Positions 1 to 7,197 of a DNA stretch of 64,000 nt are shown in pieces (within the stretch, counting starts at the first letter, position 1; the number at the start of each line of letters is the position of its first letter). Origin of the DNA: Aeromonas bestiarum (lineage in GTDB: Bacteria > Pseudomonadota > Gammaproteobacteria > Enterobacterales > Aeromonadaceae); the NCBI RefSeq assembly GCF_000819745.1, contig NZ_CDDA01000005.1, forward strand, positions 138,914-202,913, read 5' to 3'. The position numbers were made by a program, and so were the translations under genes. The notes under the pieces were generated by a model that was not told the DNA's origin, ran no database searches, and saw only the letters and a list, made by a program, of their open reading frames with translations.

Positions 1-231
1 CAGCATCACAGCATGTCCCAGCCTGAGGGCTGCCAGATAATGCAGCAGATGGGAGGTACGGGTGAAGAAGGGCAGATAGACGAGGCTGCGCTCACTCGGG
101 TAAGTCGCCGCCACTTGTGTCACCCGCTGTGCCAGCTCGCCGTAGGAGAGCCAGCCATCCAGCGGATCCCGCCAGGCCGGCGCCGGGTTATCCTCATGCA
201 GATGGGCGAGTAGAGGATGGCGTTGCTTCAT
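1..231 (-). CDS. AMP-forming acyl/aryl ligase, N-terminal part (cut by window edge)
   Basis: Reading leftwards from an ATG at 231, 77 codons stay open to the window edge. They show the N-terminal pattern of adenylate-forming (ANL) enzymes: 'WLSYGELAQRV' at residues 27-37, then 'LVYLPFF' and 'YLAALRLGHAVML'. The AMP-binding motif and catalytic lysine would lie outside the window, so substrate cannot be judged. The start codon shares one base with the stop of the upstream reductase (TGATG), so the two are translationally coupled. It is the fourth gene of a leftward operon containing an acyl carrier protein. I infer that it activates a carboxylic acid for loading on that carrier or on CoA. Confidence 0.7.
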   Translation of the reverse strand, partial: MKQRHPLLAHLHEDNPAPAWRDPLDGWLSYGELAQRVTQVAATYPSERSLVYLPFFTRTSHLLHYLAALRLGHAVML

Positions 232-980
232 CAAACCAACATGCCTCCATCCACGCCTATGACCTGACCGGTCACGTAACTCGACAGGTCGGAGGCGAGG
301 AACAGCGCTACCCTGGCCACCTCGTCCGGCGTGCCGATCCGCCCCATGGCGATGCTGGCGAGACGCTCGGCGAACTTCTGGTCCGGGATGGCACGCGCCA
401 TCTCGGTATCGATAAAGCCGGGGGCTATGGCATTGACCCGGATCTGGCTGGCGGCCAGCTCCTTGGCCAGCGACTGGGTGATGCCGATCACCGCCGCCTT
501 GCTGCCGGCATAGCTGCTGAGCCCGGCGGCGCCCACCCGCCCCATCAGGGAGGCCAGATTGATGATGCTGCCGCCACCGCTGCGCTGCATCAGGCGGGCG
601 GCGTACTGGCTGCAATAGACAACGCTGAAGGTGTTGTGGCTGAAGGTCTGCTCCAGCTGGGCCTGATTGACCATGCCGAGCAGCCCCTCTTCCAGTATCC
701 CGGCATTGTTGACCAGCACATCCAGCTGACGGGTCTGGGCAAACAGCTGCTGAAAGGCCTGCTTGACCGCCTGCGGCTCGGCCACGTCGAAACAGAGCGG
801 CTGGCAGGGGACGCCGAACTCGGCGCCGAGGGCGGCCGCCAGCTGGCTCATGGCAGCTTCATCGCGGCCCCCCAGCCACAGCTCAGCCCCCTGCGCGGCA
901 AACTGGCGGGCGATGGCGAGGCCAATGCCGCGCCCAGCACCCGTGATCAGCGCCCGCTTGCCCTGCAGCAGCCCCTGCAT
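231..980 (-). CDS. Short-chain dehydrogenase/reductase, FabG-like
   Basis: A 249-residue classical SDR, the usual length for FabG-type 3-oxoacyl-carrier-protein reductases. The NAD(P)-binding motif TGAGRGIG is at residues 13-20 and NNAG at 91-94. The catalytic set is Ser144, Tyr157 and Lys161 (YAGSK), with the family's 'APGFIDTEM' stretch near 186-194. Its ATG overlaps the stop of the preceding acyl carrier protein gene (TGATG at 980), and its own stop overlaps the next gene's ATG. The direct carrier-protein neighbour suggests it reduces a 3-oxoacyl or related thioester destined for the glycan rather than serving housekeeping fatty-acid synthesis. A sugar or alcohol substrate is also possible. 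Confidence 0.82.
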   Translation of the reverse strand: MQGLLQGKRALITGAGRGIGLAIARQFAAQGAELWLGGRDEAAMSQLAAALGAEFGVPCQPLCFDVAEPQAVKQAFQQLFAQTRQLDVLVNNAGILEEGLLGMVNQAQLEQTFSHNTFSVVYCSQYAARLMQRSGGGSIINLASLMGRVGAAGLSSYAGSKAAVIGITQSLAKELAASQIRVNAIAPGFIDTEMARAIPDQKFAERLASIAMGRIGTPDEVARVALFLASDLSSYVTGQVIGVDGGMLV

Positions 981-1213
981 CAGAGGGCGACCCCGTATTT
1001 GGCGAGGATCTCCCGCGCCTTGGCGACCGAGCTCATGTCGATGATGTCATCGGTATCGAGCAGGACGCCGTAGCAATCCTCCAGCTGGGCGATCAGGCCC
1101 ATGTGGGCGACGGAATCCCACTGGGGAATGCTGTTGTACGCCAGCCCGTCGCTGACGGTGCCGACGTCTATGCCGAGGGCATCGGCGAAAACCTGTTCCA
1201 ACGCTGTAGTCAT
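980..1213 (-). CDS. Acyl carrier protein (first of two in the island)
   Basis: A 77-residue acidic protein of carrier-protein size. The phosphopantetheine attachment site is the serine of 'WDSVAHM' (Ser34), in the position of the DSL motif of AcpP. The sequence is far from housekeeping AcpP, which suggests a dedicated carrier. It overlaps the upstream acetyltransferase gene by 4 bases (ATGA) and the downstream reductase by 1 base, so the four genes are probably co-translated. It would hold an acyl group as a thioester for an acyltransferase that modifies a sugar. A second, similar carrier protein lies at 9692-9928. Confidence 0.88.
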   Translation of the reverse strand: MTTALEQVFADALGIDVGTVSDGLAYNSIPQWDSVAHMGLIAQLEDCYGVLLDTDDIIDMSSVAKAREILAKYGVAL

Positions 1214-1734
1214 CTGAAAAATCTCCGTAGCCGTTCACGGGCGGCATAATAATCGGCGGGTTGCAGTTCAAGGGCGAGAAAGTCGCCCTCCTGCCCATGT
1301 TGGCGATAACCCAGCTGCTCGTTCAGGCGCAGGGCGGCGCCGTTGCCCGCGCGCACCAGGGTGCGGATGCAGCCGAGCTCGAAGGTATCGAAACCCTGAT
1401 CGAGCTGGGACAGGGCGGCGGCAACGGCCAGCATGGGATGGCGCACGCTGGAGGTGCCCAGATAGAGGCCGGCGTCAGCCACCGGCTGCCCCTGCAACGG
1501 CTGCCACGTCTCCCCTTTAAGGTTGACGTAGCCTGCCCGCTGACCCCGGCACCAGAGCACCCAGTGCTGCTGATCCGGCCGCTCACGGCTGCTGGCAAAC
1601 CACTGCCGTTGCTGGCGGGGGGAGATGAGCGCCTGTTCGACCATCTGCAGCCGTACCTCATCCTGATTGCGCCAGCGCCTCAGGGTGGGCAAGTCCCACG
1701 GCTGAACCGGGCGCAGCTCGACACCATAACTCAT
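1210..1734 (-). CDS. pseH: GNAT-family N-acetyltransferase, probable PseH
   Basis: About 174 residues from the ATG at 1734, preceded by a GGTGG stretch; a GTG four codons earlier (1746) is the alternative start. The N-terminal half has the pattern of sugar-nucleotide amino-acetyltransferases of the PseH kind: 'LRRWRNQDEVRLQM', then 'ISPRQQRQWF', then a glycine-bearing strand. PseH acetylates the 4-amino group of UDP-4-amino-4,6-dideoxy-AltNAc in the pseudaminic acid pathway. No other PseH candidate is visible beside the divergently transcribed pseF-pseG-pseI genes, which supports this role. Its operon partner is an acyl carrier protein, so it may use an acyl-carrier thioester rather than acetyl-CoA. 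That part is inference. Confidence 0.62.
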   Translation of the reverse strand: MSYGVELRPVQPWDLPTLRRWRNQDEVRLQMVEQALISPRQQRQWFASSRERPDQQHWVLWCRGQRAGYVNLKGETWQPLQGQPVADAGLYLGTSSVRHPMLAVAAALSQLDQGFDTFELGCIRTLVRAGNGAALRLNEQLGYRQHGQEGDFLALELQPADYYAARERLRRFFR

Positions 1735-1911
1735 GCTCAATACCACCCACTTCCCATCACTTGCCCATGTTATCGACCATAGCAGTGCGATTCCGTAGCA
1801 AAGCTCAATAATATAAGATGAAAACTCGGTATAATCTCAAAAATAATCAAAGAGTTGTCAGCAATTATCCGGACGGGGATGCCAGATCCCGTCCCTCAGG
1901 GAGAGAGCACC
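1735..1911. promoter_or_regulatory. Divergent promoter region between the two glycosylation operons
   Basis: This 177-bp spacer is clearly more A+T-rich (about 1795-1865) than its surroundings and lies between the leftward acetyltransferase and rightward pseF. A perfect rightward -10 hexamer TATAAT sits at 1830-1835, but no good -35 is found 16-18 bp upstream, so an activator may be needed. A leftward TATATT occurs on the complementary strand at 1810-1815. No sigma-28 or sigma-54 element is recognisable. Confidence 0.45.
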
Positions 1912-2607
1912 ATGGCCATCGCCATCATTCCGGCCCGGGGCGGCAGCAAGCGCATTCCCCGCAAGAATATCCGCCCCTTCTGCGGCCAGCCCATGCTCGC
2001 CTACGCCATTCAGGCAGCCAGGGCGGCAGGCTGCTTCAGCCGAATTGTGGTCTCCACCGATGATGAGGAGGTCGCCGACGTTGCCCGCCAACTCGGCGCC
2101 GAGGTGCCCTTCCTGCGCCCCGCCAGCCTGGCCGACGATCATACCGGCACCACCCCTGTGGTGATCGATGCCATCCGGCGACTCGACGATCTCGGCATGC
2201 AGGCGGAATACTACTGCTGCATCTATGCCACTGTCCCTCTCATTCAGGCCAGCGATCTGAGCGCCGCCCACGACCGCCTGCTCGCCAGCCAGGCGCCCTT
2301 CGTCTACACGGTGGCCGAATTCGGCTTCCCCATCCAGCGGGCGGTGCGCATGGACGCACAGGGCAGAGTCAGTCCCTTCTGGCCGGAGCAGATGGCGAAA
2401 CGATCCCAGGATCTGGAGCCCGCCTACCAGGATGCAGGCCAGTTCTACTGGGGCAGCCGCGCGGCCTGGCTGGGGGGCATAAGCCCGGTGGGCGGGGAAG
2501 GGATCGGCCATATTCTACCGAGGCACAGGGTGGTCGACATAGATACGCCGGAAGACTGGCACCTGGCCGAACTGCTCTATCGGGTGCTGAGCCAGGATGG
2601 CGTTTAA
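1912..2607 (+). CDS. pseF: CMP-pseudaminic acid cytidylyltransferase (PseF)
   Basis: The product is 231 residues, typical for PseF. Near the N-terminus it has the CTP-binding signature 'PARGGSKRIPRKN' (residues 7-19) of CMP-acylneuraminate synthetases, and further on 'STDDEEVADVA'. The ATG at 1912 is chosen because a GGGAGAGAG ribosome-binding site precedes it and the signature then starts at the usual distance; a TTG at 1855 would add 19 unconserved residues. PseF activates pseudaminic acid with CTP, the last step before transfer. It opens the six-gene rightward operon. A NeuA-type role on another nonulosonic acid is less likely because pseG and pseI follow directly. Confidence 0.88.
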   Translation: MAIAIIPARGGSKRIPRKNIRPFCGQPMLAYAIQAARAAGCFSRIVVSTDDEEVADVARQLGAEVPFLRPASLADDHTGTTPVVIDAIRRLDDLGMQAEYYCCIYATVPLIQASDLSAAHDRLLASQAPFVYTVAEFGFPIQRAVRMDAQGRVSPFWPEQMAKRSQDLEPAYQDAGQFYWGSRAAWLGGISPVGGEGIGHILPRHRVVDIDTPEDWHLAELLYRVLSQDGV

Positions 2608-3853
2608 CGTCGCCTTCCGGCTCGATGCCGGCGCCGAAATAGGGCTGGGCCACCTGATGCGCTGCCTGACCATCGCCGATCGGCTGCGGGCGGCGGGGGC
2701 CGAGTGCCACTTTCTCTGCCACGACTTGCCCGCACATCTGCTGCCGCTGCTGCAACCCCATCACCATCATTCCCTGAGCGCGCTGGACGACGCCGGCCCG
2801 CTGCCTGGCTTGCGGCCCGATTGGCTGGTGTTCGATCACTACCAAATTGACCACATGGTCGAACAAAAACTGGCGATCCACTGTGGCCGCTTGCTGGTGA
2901 TCGACGATCTGGCCGATCGCCCGCACCACTGCCAGTTGCTGCTGGATCAGGGACCACTGCGCACAGCCGCCGATTACCAACCGCTGATCCCGGCCGATTG
3001 CCGACTATTGCTTGGCACCGACTATGCCCTGCTGAGGCCCGCCTATCGCCAGCTGGCACGTCAACAAACCAGCCAGTGGCAGCGAGGGCTCATCTGCTTC
3101 GGCGGCGCCGACCCGGCCGGTGCCTGCCTCACTACCCTCAACAGTCTGGCCCGCTTGCCCTGGGCGCGAACCATCCGCTGGACCCTGGTGGCAGGCGGTG
3201 CCAACCCCTTCTGGCCCGAGCTGGAGCAGAGGGTGGCCGAGCTGTCCGAGCTCAAGATAGTGCTGCTGCGCCAGAGCGATCAGATGGCGCAGTTGATGAA
3301 TCAGCACGACTTCGCCATCGGCGCCGCCGGCGGCATGACCTGGGAGCGAGCCTGCCTCGGCCTGCCGACCCTGGCGGTGCCCATAGTCGACAACCAGCAG
3401 TTCAACGATCAAGTGATAGCCCGCTTCCAGCTGGCCGAGCGGCTGACGCTGAGCGAGCTGGCCGAGCCGGCGCGGCTCCTGCAGGCCCTGCAGCGGCTGG
3501 AGCGACAGGCCGATGACTATCGCCAGCGCGGCCAGCAACAGGTAGATGGCCTGGGGCTGGATCGCCTCGCCGCCTGGCTGCTGCTCCAAGCCGATTACCA
3601 ACTGAAGCCTGACGGCCAGCAGTGGCAGTTCCACCAGGATGACAAACATCTGCTCACCCTGACCCTGTGCGGCCCGCAGCTGACATGGCAAGCCGCCCGG
3701 CCACTTCAACCAGCGGAGTGGCAAGAGCTGGCACATCGCTTGCAGAGCATTTTCTCCCAATTTCCCCTCTATCTTGCCGAGCCACCGCAGATAGCGCCCC
3801 CTGCCCCCTGGCAGCCGGCGCCGCAAGGCTGGCAACTTGGCACAGGAGCCTGA
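2597..3853 (+). CDS. pseG: UDP-2,4-diacetamido-trideoxy-altropyranose hydrolase (PseG), extended
   Basis: 418 residues. The N-terminal ~310 match PseG, a GT-B-fold hydrolase that removes UDP before pseudaminic acid synthesis. The hallmark 'GLGHLMRC' is at residues 16-23, with the predicted catalytic histidine at 19. 'FDHYQID' and, later, 'AIGAAGGMTWERACLGLP' (nucleotide binding) are also present. About 100 further C-terminal residues, rich in Gln, Leu and Pro, follow; classical PseG is about 275 residues and I do not recognise this tail. It does not look like the GNAT domain fused to some PseG proteins. The start overlaps the end of pseF by 11 bp. Confidence 0.87.
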   Translation: MAFNVAFRLDAGAEIGLGHLMRCLTIADRLRAAGAECHFLCHDLPAHLLPLLQPHHHHSLSALDDAGPLPGLRPDWLVFDHYQIDHMVEQKLAIHCGRLLVIDDLADRPHHCQLLLDQGPLRTAADYQPLIPADCRLLLGTDYALLRPAYRQLARQQTSQWQRGLICFGGADPAGACLTTLNSLARLPWARTIRWTLVAGGANPFWPELEQRVAELSELKIVLLRQSDQMAQLMNQHDFAIGAAGGMTWERACLGLPTLAVPIVDNQQFNDQVIARFQLAERLTLSELAEPARLLQALQRLERQADDYRQRGQQQVDGLGLDRLAAWLLLQADYQLKPDGQQWQFHQDDKHLLTLTLCGPQLTWQAARPLQPAEWQELAHRLQSIFSQFPLYLAEPPQIAPPAPWQPAPQGWQLGTGA

Positions 3854-3859
3854 CCACAG

Positions 3860-4906
3860 ATGCAGATCGCCCATCAATCCATAGGCCCGGCACAGGCGCC
3901 CTATGTGATCGCCGAACTCTCGGCCAACCACAACGGCAACCTGGAACGCGCGCTGGCCATCATGACCGCCGCCAAGGCGGCCGGAGCCAGTGCGGTCAAA
4001 CTGCAGACCTACAGACCCGACACCATCACCCTCAGAAGCGACAGACCCGAGTTCCAGATCCACGGCGGCCTGTGGGATGGTCACAGCCTGTACGACCTCT
4101 ACGAGTGGGCGCACACGCCGTGGGAATGGCATCAGGCCCTGTTTGCCAAGGGACGCGAGCTGGGGCTGACGGTATTCAGCAGCCCGTTCGATTTCAGCGC
4201 CGTGGATCTGCTGGAATCCCTCGACTGCCCGGCCTACAAGATTGCCTCCTTCGAGCTGGTGGACCTGCCCCTGATCCGCTACGCCGCCCAGACCGGCAAG
4301 CCGCTCATCATGTCCACCGGCATGGCCAACGAGGCCGAGATCGCCGCCGCCGTCGAGATGGCGCTCAAGCATGGCAGCGGCCAGCTGGCGCTGCTGCACT
4401 GCGTCAGCGGCTATCCGGCGCCGGCGGCCGAATACAACCTGCGCACCATCCCCATGCTGCGCCAGCGCTTTGGTGTCGAGGTGGGGCTCTCGGATCACAC
4501 CCTGGGATCGGCCACCGCCATCGCCGCCACCGCGCTCGGGGCGACCCTCATCGAGAAACACTTCACCCTGGCCCGCGCCGACGGCGGACCGGATTGCGCC
4601 TTCTCCATGGAGCCGGCCGAGCTCACCGAGCTCATTGCCTCGGTCAACACCGCCCATGCGGCGCTCGGGGTGGCCGACTACCGGCTCACCCAGAGCGAGC
4701 AGGGCAACCGCGCCTTTCGCCGCTCCCTCTATCTGGTCAAAGATATTGCGGCCGGAGAGGCGCTCACCGCCGCCCACATCAAGTCGGTGCGCCCCGCCCT
4801 CGGCCTGCCTCCCGCCGATTACGATCGACTCATCGGCAAGCGGGTCAGCCACGACATGACAGCCAATCAGCCGCTGAGCTGGGAGTGGATAGACAAAGAT
4901 GAGTGA
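3860..4906 (+). CDS. pseI: Pseudaminic acid synthase (PseI)
   Basis: 348 residues, the normal length for NeuB/PseI synthases. The N-terminal domain is the (beta/alpha)8 barrel with 'IAELSANHNGNLERAL', 'AVKLQTYRPDTIT', 'SPFDFSAVDLLES' and 'GLSDHTLG'. The C-terminal SAF (antifreeze-like) domain starts near residue 285 with 'RSLYLVKDIAAGEALT'. The enzyme condenses 2,4-diacetamido-2,4,6-trideoxy-altrose with phosphoenolpyruvate to form pseudaminic acid. It lies 6 bp after pseG and overlaps the Maf gene by 8 bp. The pairing with pseG and pseF makes pseudaminic rather than legionaminic or sialic acid the likely product. Confidence 0.92.
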   Translation: MQIAHQSIGPAQAPYVIAELSANHNGNLERALAIMTAAKAAGASAVKLQTYRPDTITLRSDRPEFQIHGGLWDGHSLYDLYEWAHTPWEWHQALFAKGRELGLTVFSSPFDFSAVDLLESLDCPAYKIASFELVDLPLIRYAAQTGKPLIMSTGMANEAEIAAAVEMALKHGSGQLALLHCVSGYPAPAAEYNLRTIPMLRQRFGVEVGLSDHTLGSATAIAATALGATLIEKHFTLARADGGPDCAFSMEPAELTELIASVNTAHAALGVADYRLTQSEQGNRAFRRSLYLVKDIAAGEALTAAHIKSVRPALGLPPADYDRLIGKRVSHDMTANQPLSWEWIDKDE

Positions 4907-6194
4907 TGAACTGTTCGCCCAGCACGGCAGGCTTATCAGCCAGCGCTGGCCAGCCCTCTGGCCCCGTCTGCTGACGCAGGACGTGGAGAGCATCCAGGCC
5001 GAGCTGACCGAAGGGCTGGGCTCGACCCTCAGCATCGACGGCATCCAGCTCACCAGTCGTCATGACAGGGTGAAAGAGGCCGAGCTGCAGGCTGCCAGCC
5101 TGCCCGAGGTGGCCGTGCTGCACCTCTACGGCACCGGGCTCGGCGATCTGCCGCGCGCCCTGCTGGGCCGCAGCGGCCTCAAGCGGCTGGAAGTGAAGAT
5201 CATGAATGGCGCCCTGTTTGCGCTGGTGCTGCGGCTGCTGGACCAGCAGGACTGGCTGGCGGACCCCAGGGTCGAACTGATGATGGCGGGGGACGAGAGC
5301 GAGATCCGTCTGCCCTTCTTCGCCCTGCCGCCCGAGTTGCTGCTGGTGGAAGACGCAGCAGCCCGCATCCGGGACAGGCTGGTGAGCGAGATAGAGCTGC
5401 CGTTTGCCAACGCCAGGTTCGATGCCGAGCATCCGGCGGTGACCCGCCGGCTGGCCGAGAACCGGCCACTGCTGGCAAGCGATGGCGACGTGGCCAGCCT
5501 GTTCGGGCTGGCGCGAGGCAAACATGCCCTGATCGTCGCCAGCGGCCCGACCCTGCAAACCAATCTGGCCACCTTGCAGGCCCAGTTGCAGACCCGGCGT
5601 CAGGACTACCTGCTGATCAGCGTCGACACAGCGCTCGCTTTTTTGCTGCGCCACGGCATCCGGCCAGACATAGTGGTCACCATAGATGACGCCATTCACG
5701 GCAGCCGGTTGCCGGCCGACCAATCGGCCCAGACCACCCTGGTCTACTACCCCACAGTGCCGACGGCAGCCCTGCTGGCCTGGCAGGGGCCGCGCAAGGC
5801 AGCCTACTCCCGCAGTCCCATGTACCAGACACTGAGGCAGGAGATCCCCAAGGGAACCCTGCACTCGGGCGGCAGCGTCATTCATCCCGCCGTGGATCTT
5901 GCCGTACAGATGGGCTGCCAGCAGGTCATACTGCTGGGGACGGATTTTGCCTTCCCCGGCGAGCTCACCCACTCAGGATGGGCGGATGGGGCGCTCGGCC
6001 CCACTGCCAGCCAGGCGCTCAGCTGGACCCTCGACGGGCACGGTCGCCGGGTCAAGACCAACCCTAACTTCTCCGCCTATCGCACCGAACTTGAGCGATA
6101 CATAGCGCGCCATCCCGAGGTGCATTTCTGGAACAGCAGCCGGGAAGGGGCCGAGATAGCGGGCTGCAGCTACCACCCGGAGTACCTGTCATGA
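4899..6194 (+). CDS. Motility accessory factor (Maf) flagellin glycosyltransferase
   Basis: 431 residues with the central Maf/DUF115 (MAF_flag10) domain. The diagnostic run starts near residue 209 ('ALIVASGPTLQTNL'), followed by 'ISVDTALAFLLRHGIRPDIVVTID' split over the Rossmann core and by 'LLGTDFAFPG'. Maf proteins transfer CMP-activated nonulosonic acids onto Ser/Thr of flagellin in the cytoplasm before export; in Aeromonas caviae Maf1 does this with pseudaminic acid. Its place directly after pseF-pseG-pseI fits that role. It is shorter than many Maf proteins (often above 600 residues) because the flanking domains are small. Confidence 0.87.
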   Translation: MSDELFAQHGRLISQRWPALWPRLLTQDVESIQAELTEGLGSTLSIDGIQLTSRHDRVKEAELQAASLPEVAVLHLYGTGLGDLPRALLGRSGLKRLEVKIMNGALFALVLRLLDQQDWLADPRVELMMAGDESEIRLPFFALPPELLLVEDAAARIRDRLVSEIELPFANARFDAEHPAVTRRLAENRPLLASDGDVASLFGLARGKHALIVASGPTLQTNLATLQAQLQTRRQDYLLISVDTALAFLLRHGIRPDIVVTIDDAIHGSRLPADQSAQTTLVYYPTVPTAALLAWQGPRKAAYSRSPMYQTLRQEIPKGTLHSGGSVIHPAVDLAVQMGCQQVILLGTDFAFPGELTHSGWADGALGPTASQALSWTLDGHGRRVKTNPNFSAYRTELERYIARHPEVHFWNSSREGAEIAGCSYHPEYLS

Positions 6195-6454
6195 GTGATA
6201 GCCTGACAACCCGCATCAGGGCGCTGGCACACCAGTTCAGGCTGGGGCAGTCGCTTGCCGCGAGCCAGACCCTGCCCGGTTTGCTGCAGGAAGCCCTCAC
6301 CGCACGGGGCAGCCTGCCCCCCGAGCTGATAGCCGCCCTGCTGCGCAGCCAGGAGCGACAAGACTGGCTCGGGCTGGCCGATTACCTCGAATATGAGCTG
6401 GTACATACCCTGACGACCCCTTCCGCCCCCACCACAGCAGGAGACGTTTCATGA
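6191..6454 (+). CDS. Small protein of unknown function between maf and methyltransferase
   Basis: 87 codons, overlapping the Maf stop by 4 bases (ATGA) and the next ATG by 4 bases, so it is a genuine member of the operon by spacing. The predicted protein is Leu/Ala-rich and looks all-helical, with no signal peptide, membrane segment or cysteine; the last ~12 residues are Thr/Pro/Ala-rich. I do not recognise a family. Its size and position suggest an accessory or partner protein for Maf or the methyltransferase, but nothing in the sequence proves this. Confidence 0.6.
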   Translation: MSDSLTTRIRALAHQFRLGQSLAASQTLPGLLQEALTARGSLPPELIAALLRSQERQDWLGLADYLEYELVHTLTTPSAPTTAGDVS

Positions 6455-7197
6455 TCAAGGCTATTTCCAATGCCTCCGACGAGGAGCTGTCTCGTCGCCA
6501 GACGTTCAGCGAGCTATTGCGCGCCAGCCCGCTGCCCCCGGCCGAGCTGCAGAACAATCTGGGCCTCTACCTCAAGCGCCAGTCGCTCTCCCGCATCCTG
6601 TTCATGCACGAGCTCTACCAGAAGATCATTCCGGTACACGGCGTCATCATGGATTTCGGTACCCGCTGGGGTCAGAACCTGGCGCTCTTCTCCTCGTTTC
6701 GCGGCATGTACGAGCCCTACAACTACAATCGCAAGCTGGTGGGATTCGACACCTTCAGCGGCTTTCCCTCCCACGCTCCGCAGGATGGATCCGATGCGGC
6801 CATCCAGCCGGGCGCCTATGGCGTCACCCCCGACTATGAACAGCACCTGGCGCAGCTGCTCGCCGCCCATGAAGCAGAAAGTCCGCTGGGCCATATCGTC
6901 AAGCACGAGCTGGTAAAGGGGGATGTGACCGAGACGCTGCCCGCCTATCTGGCCCGTCAGCCGGAAACCATGATAGCGCTGGCCTATTTTGACTTTGATC
7001 TCTACGAACCGACCCGCCGCTGCCTCGAGCTCATCAAGCCGCATCTCACCAGGGGTTCGGTACTGGCCTTCGATGAGCTGAACTGGCCCGCCTTTCCGGG
7101 GGAAACCCTGGCCCTCAAGGAGGTGCTGGGGCTGGATCGCTACGCCATCCGCCGCACCCCGCACAACCCAGGGCCGGCTTATCTGGTGATCGAGTAA
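6451..7197 (+). CDS. SAM-dependent methyltransferase, TylF/MycF-like
   Basis: 248 residues with features of the macrocin O-methyltransferase-like group of class I methyltransferases: 'GVIMDFGTRWGQNLALFSS' (SAM-binding loop), 'LVGFDTFSGFPS' (the acidic end of strand 2 and the following loop), 'ALAYFDFDLYEPTRRCLE' and 'GSVLAFDELNWPAFPGE'. Members often methylate sugar hydroxyls. Here it probably methylates a residue of the flagellar glycan or its precursor. It closes the rightward operon, and its last 19 bp overlap tail-to-tail with the leftward DUF4910 gene. Automatic annotation sometimes gives this family unrelated names, so the substrate should be treated as open. Confidence 0.72.
   Translation: MIKAISNASDEELSRRQTFSELLRASPLPPAELQNNLGLYLKRQSLSRILFMHELYQKIIPVHGVIMDFGTRWGQNLALFSSFRGMYEPYNYNRKLVGFDTFSGFPSHAPQDGSDAAIQPGAYGVTPDYEQHLAQLLAAHEAESPLGHIVKHELVKGDVTETLPAYLARQPETMIALAYFDFDLYEPTRRCLELIKPHLTRGSVLAFDELNWPAFPGETLALKEVLGLDRYAIRRTPHNPGPAYLVIE

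Noticed and set aside
1735..1911. Flagellar sigma-28 or sigma-54 promoter for the glycosylation operons
   Set aside because: No TAAA-N15-GCCGATAA or TGGC-N8-TTGC pattern at proper spacing was found here or upstream of the FkbH gene.
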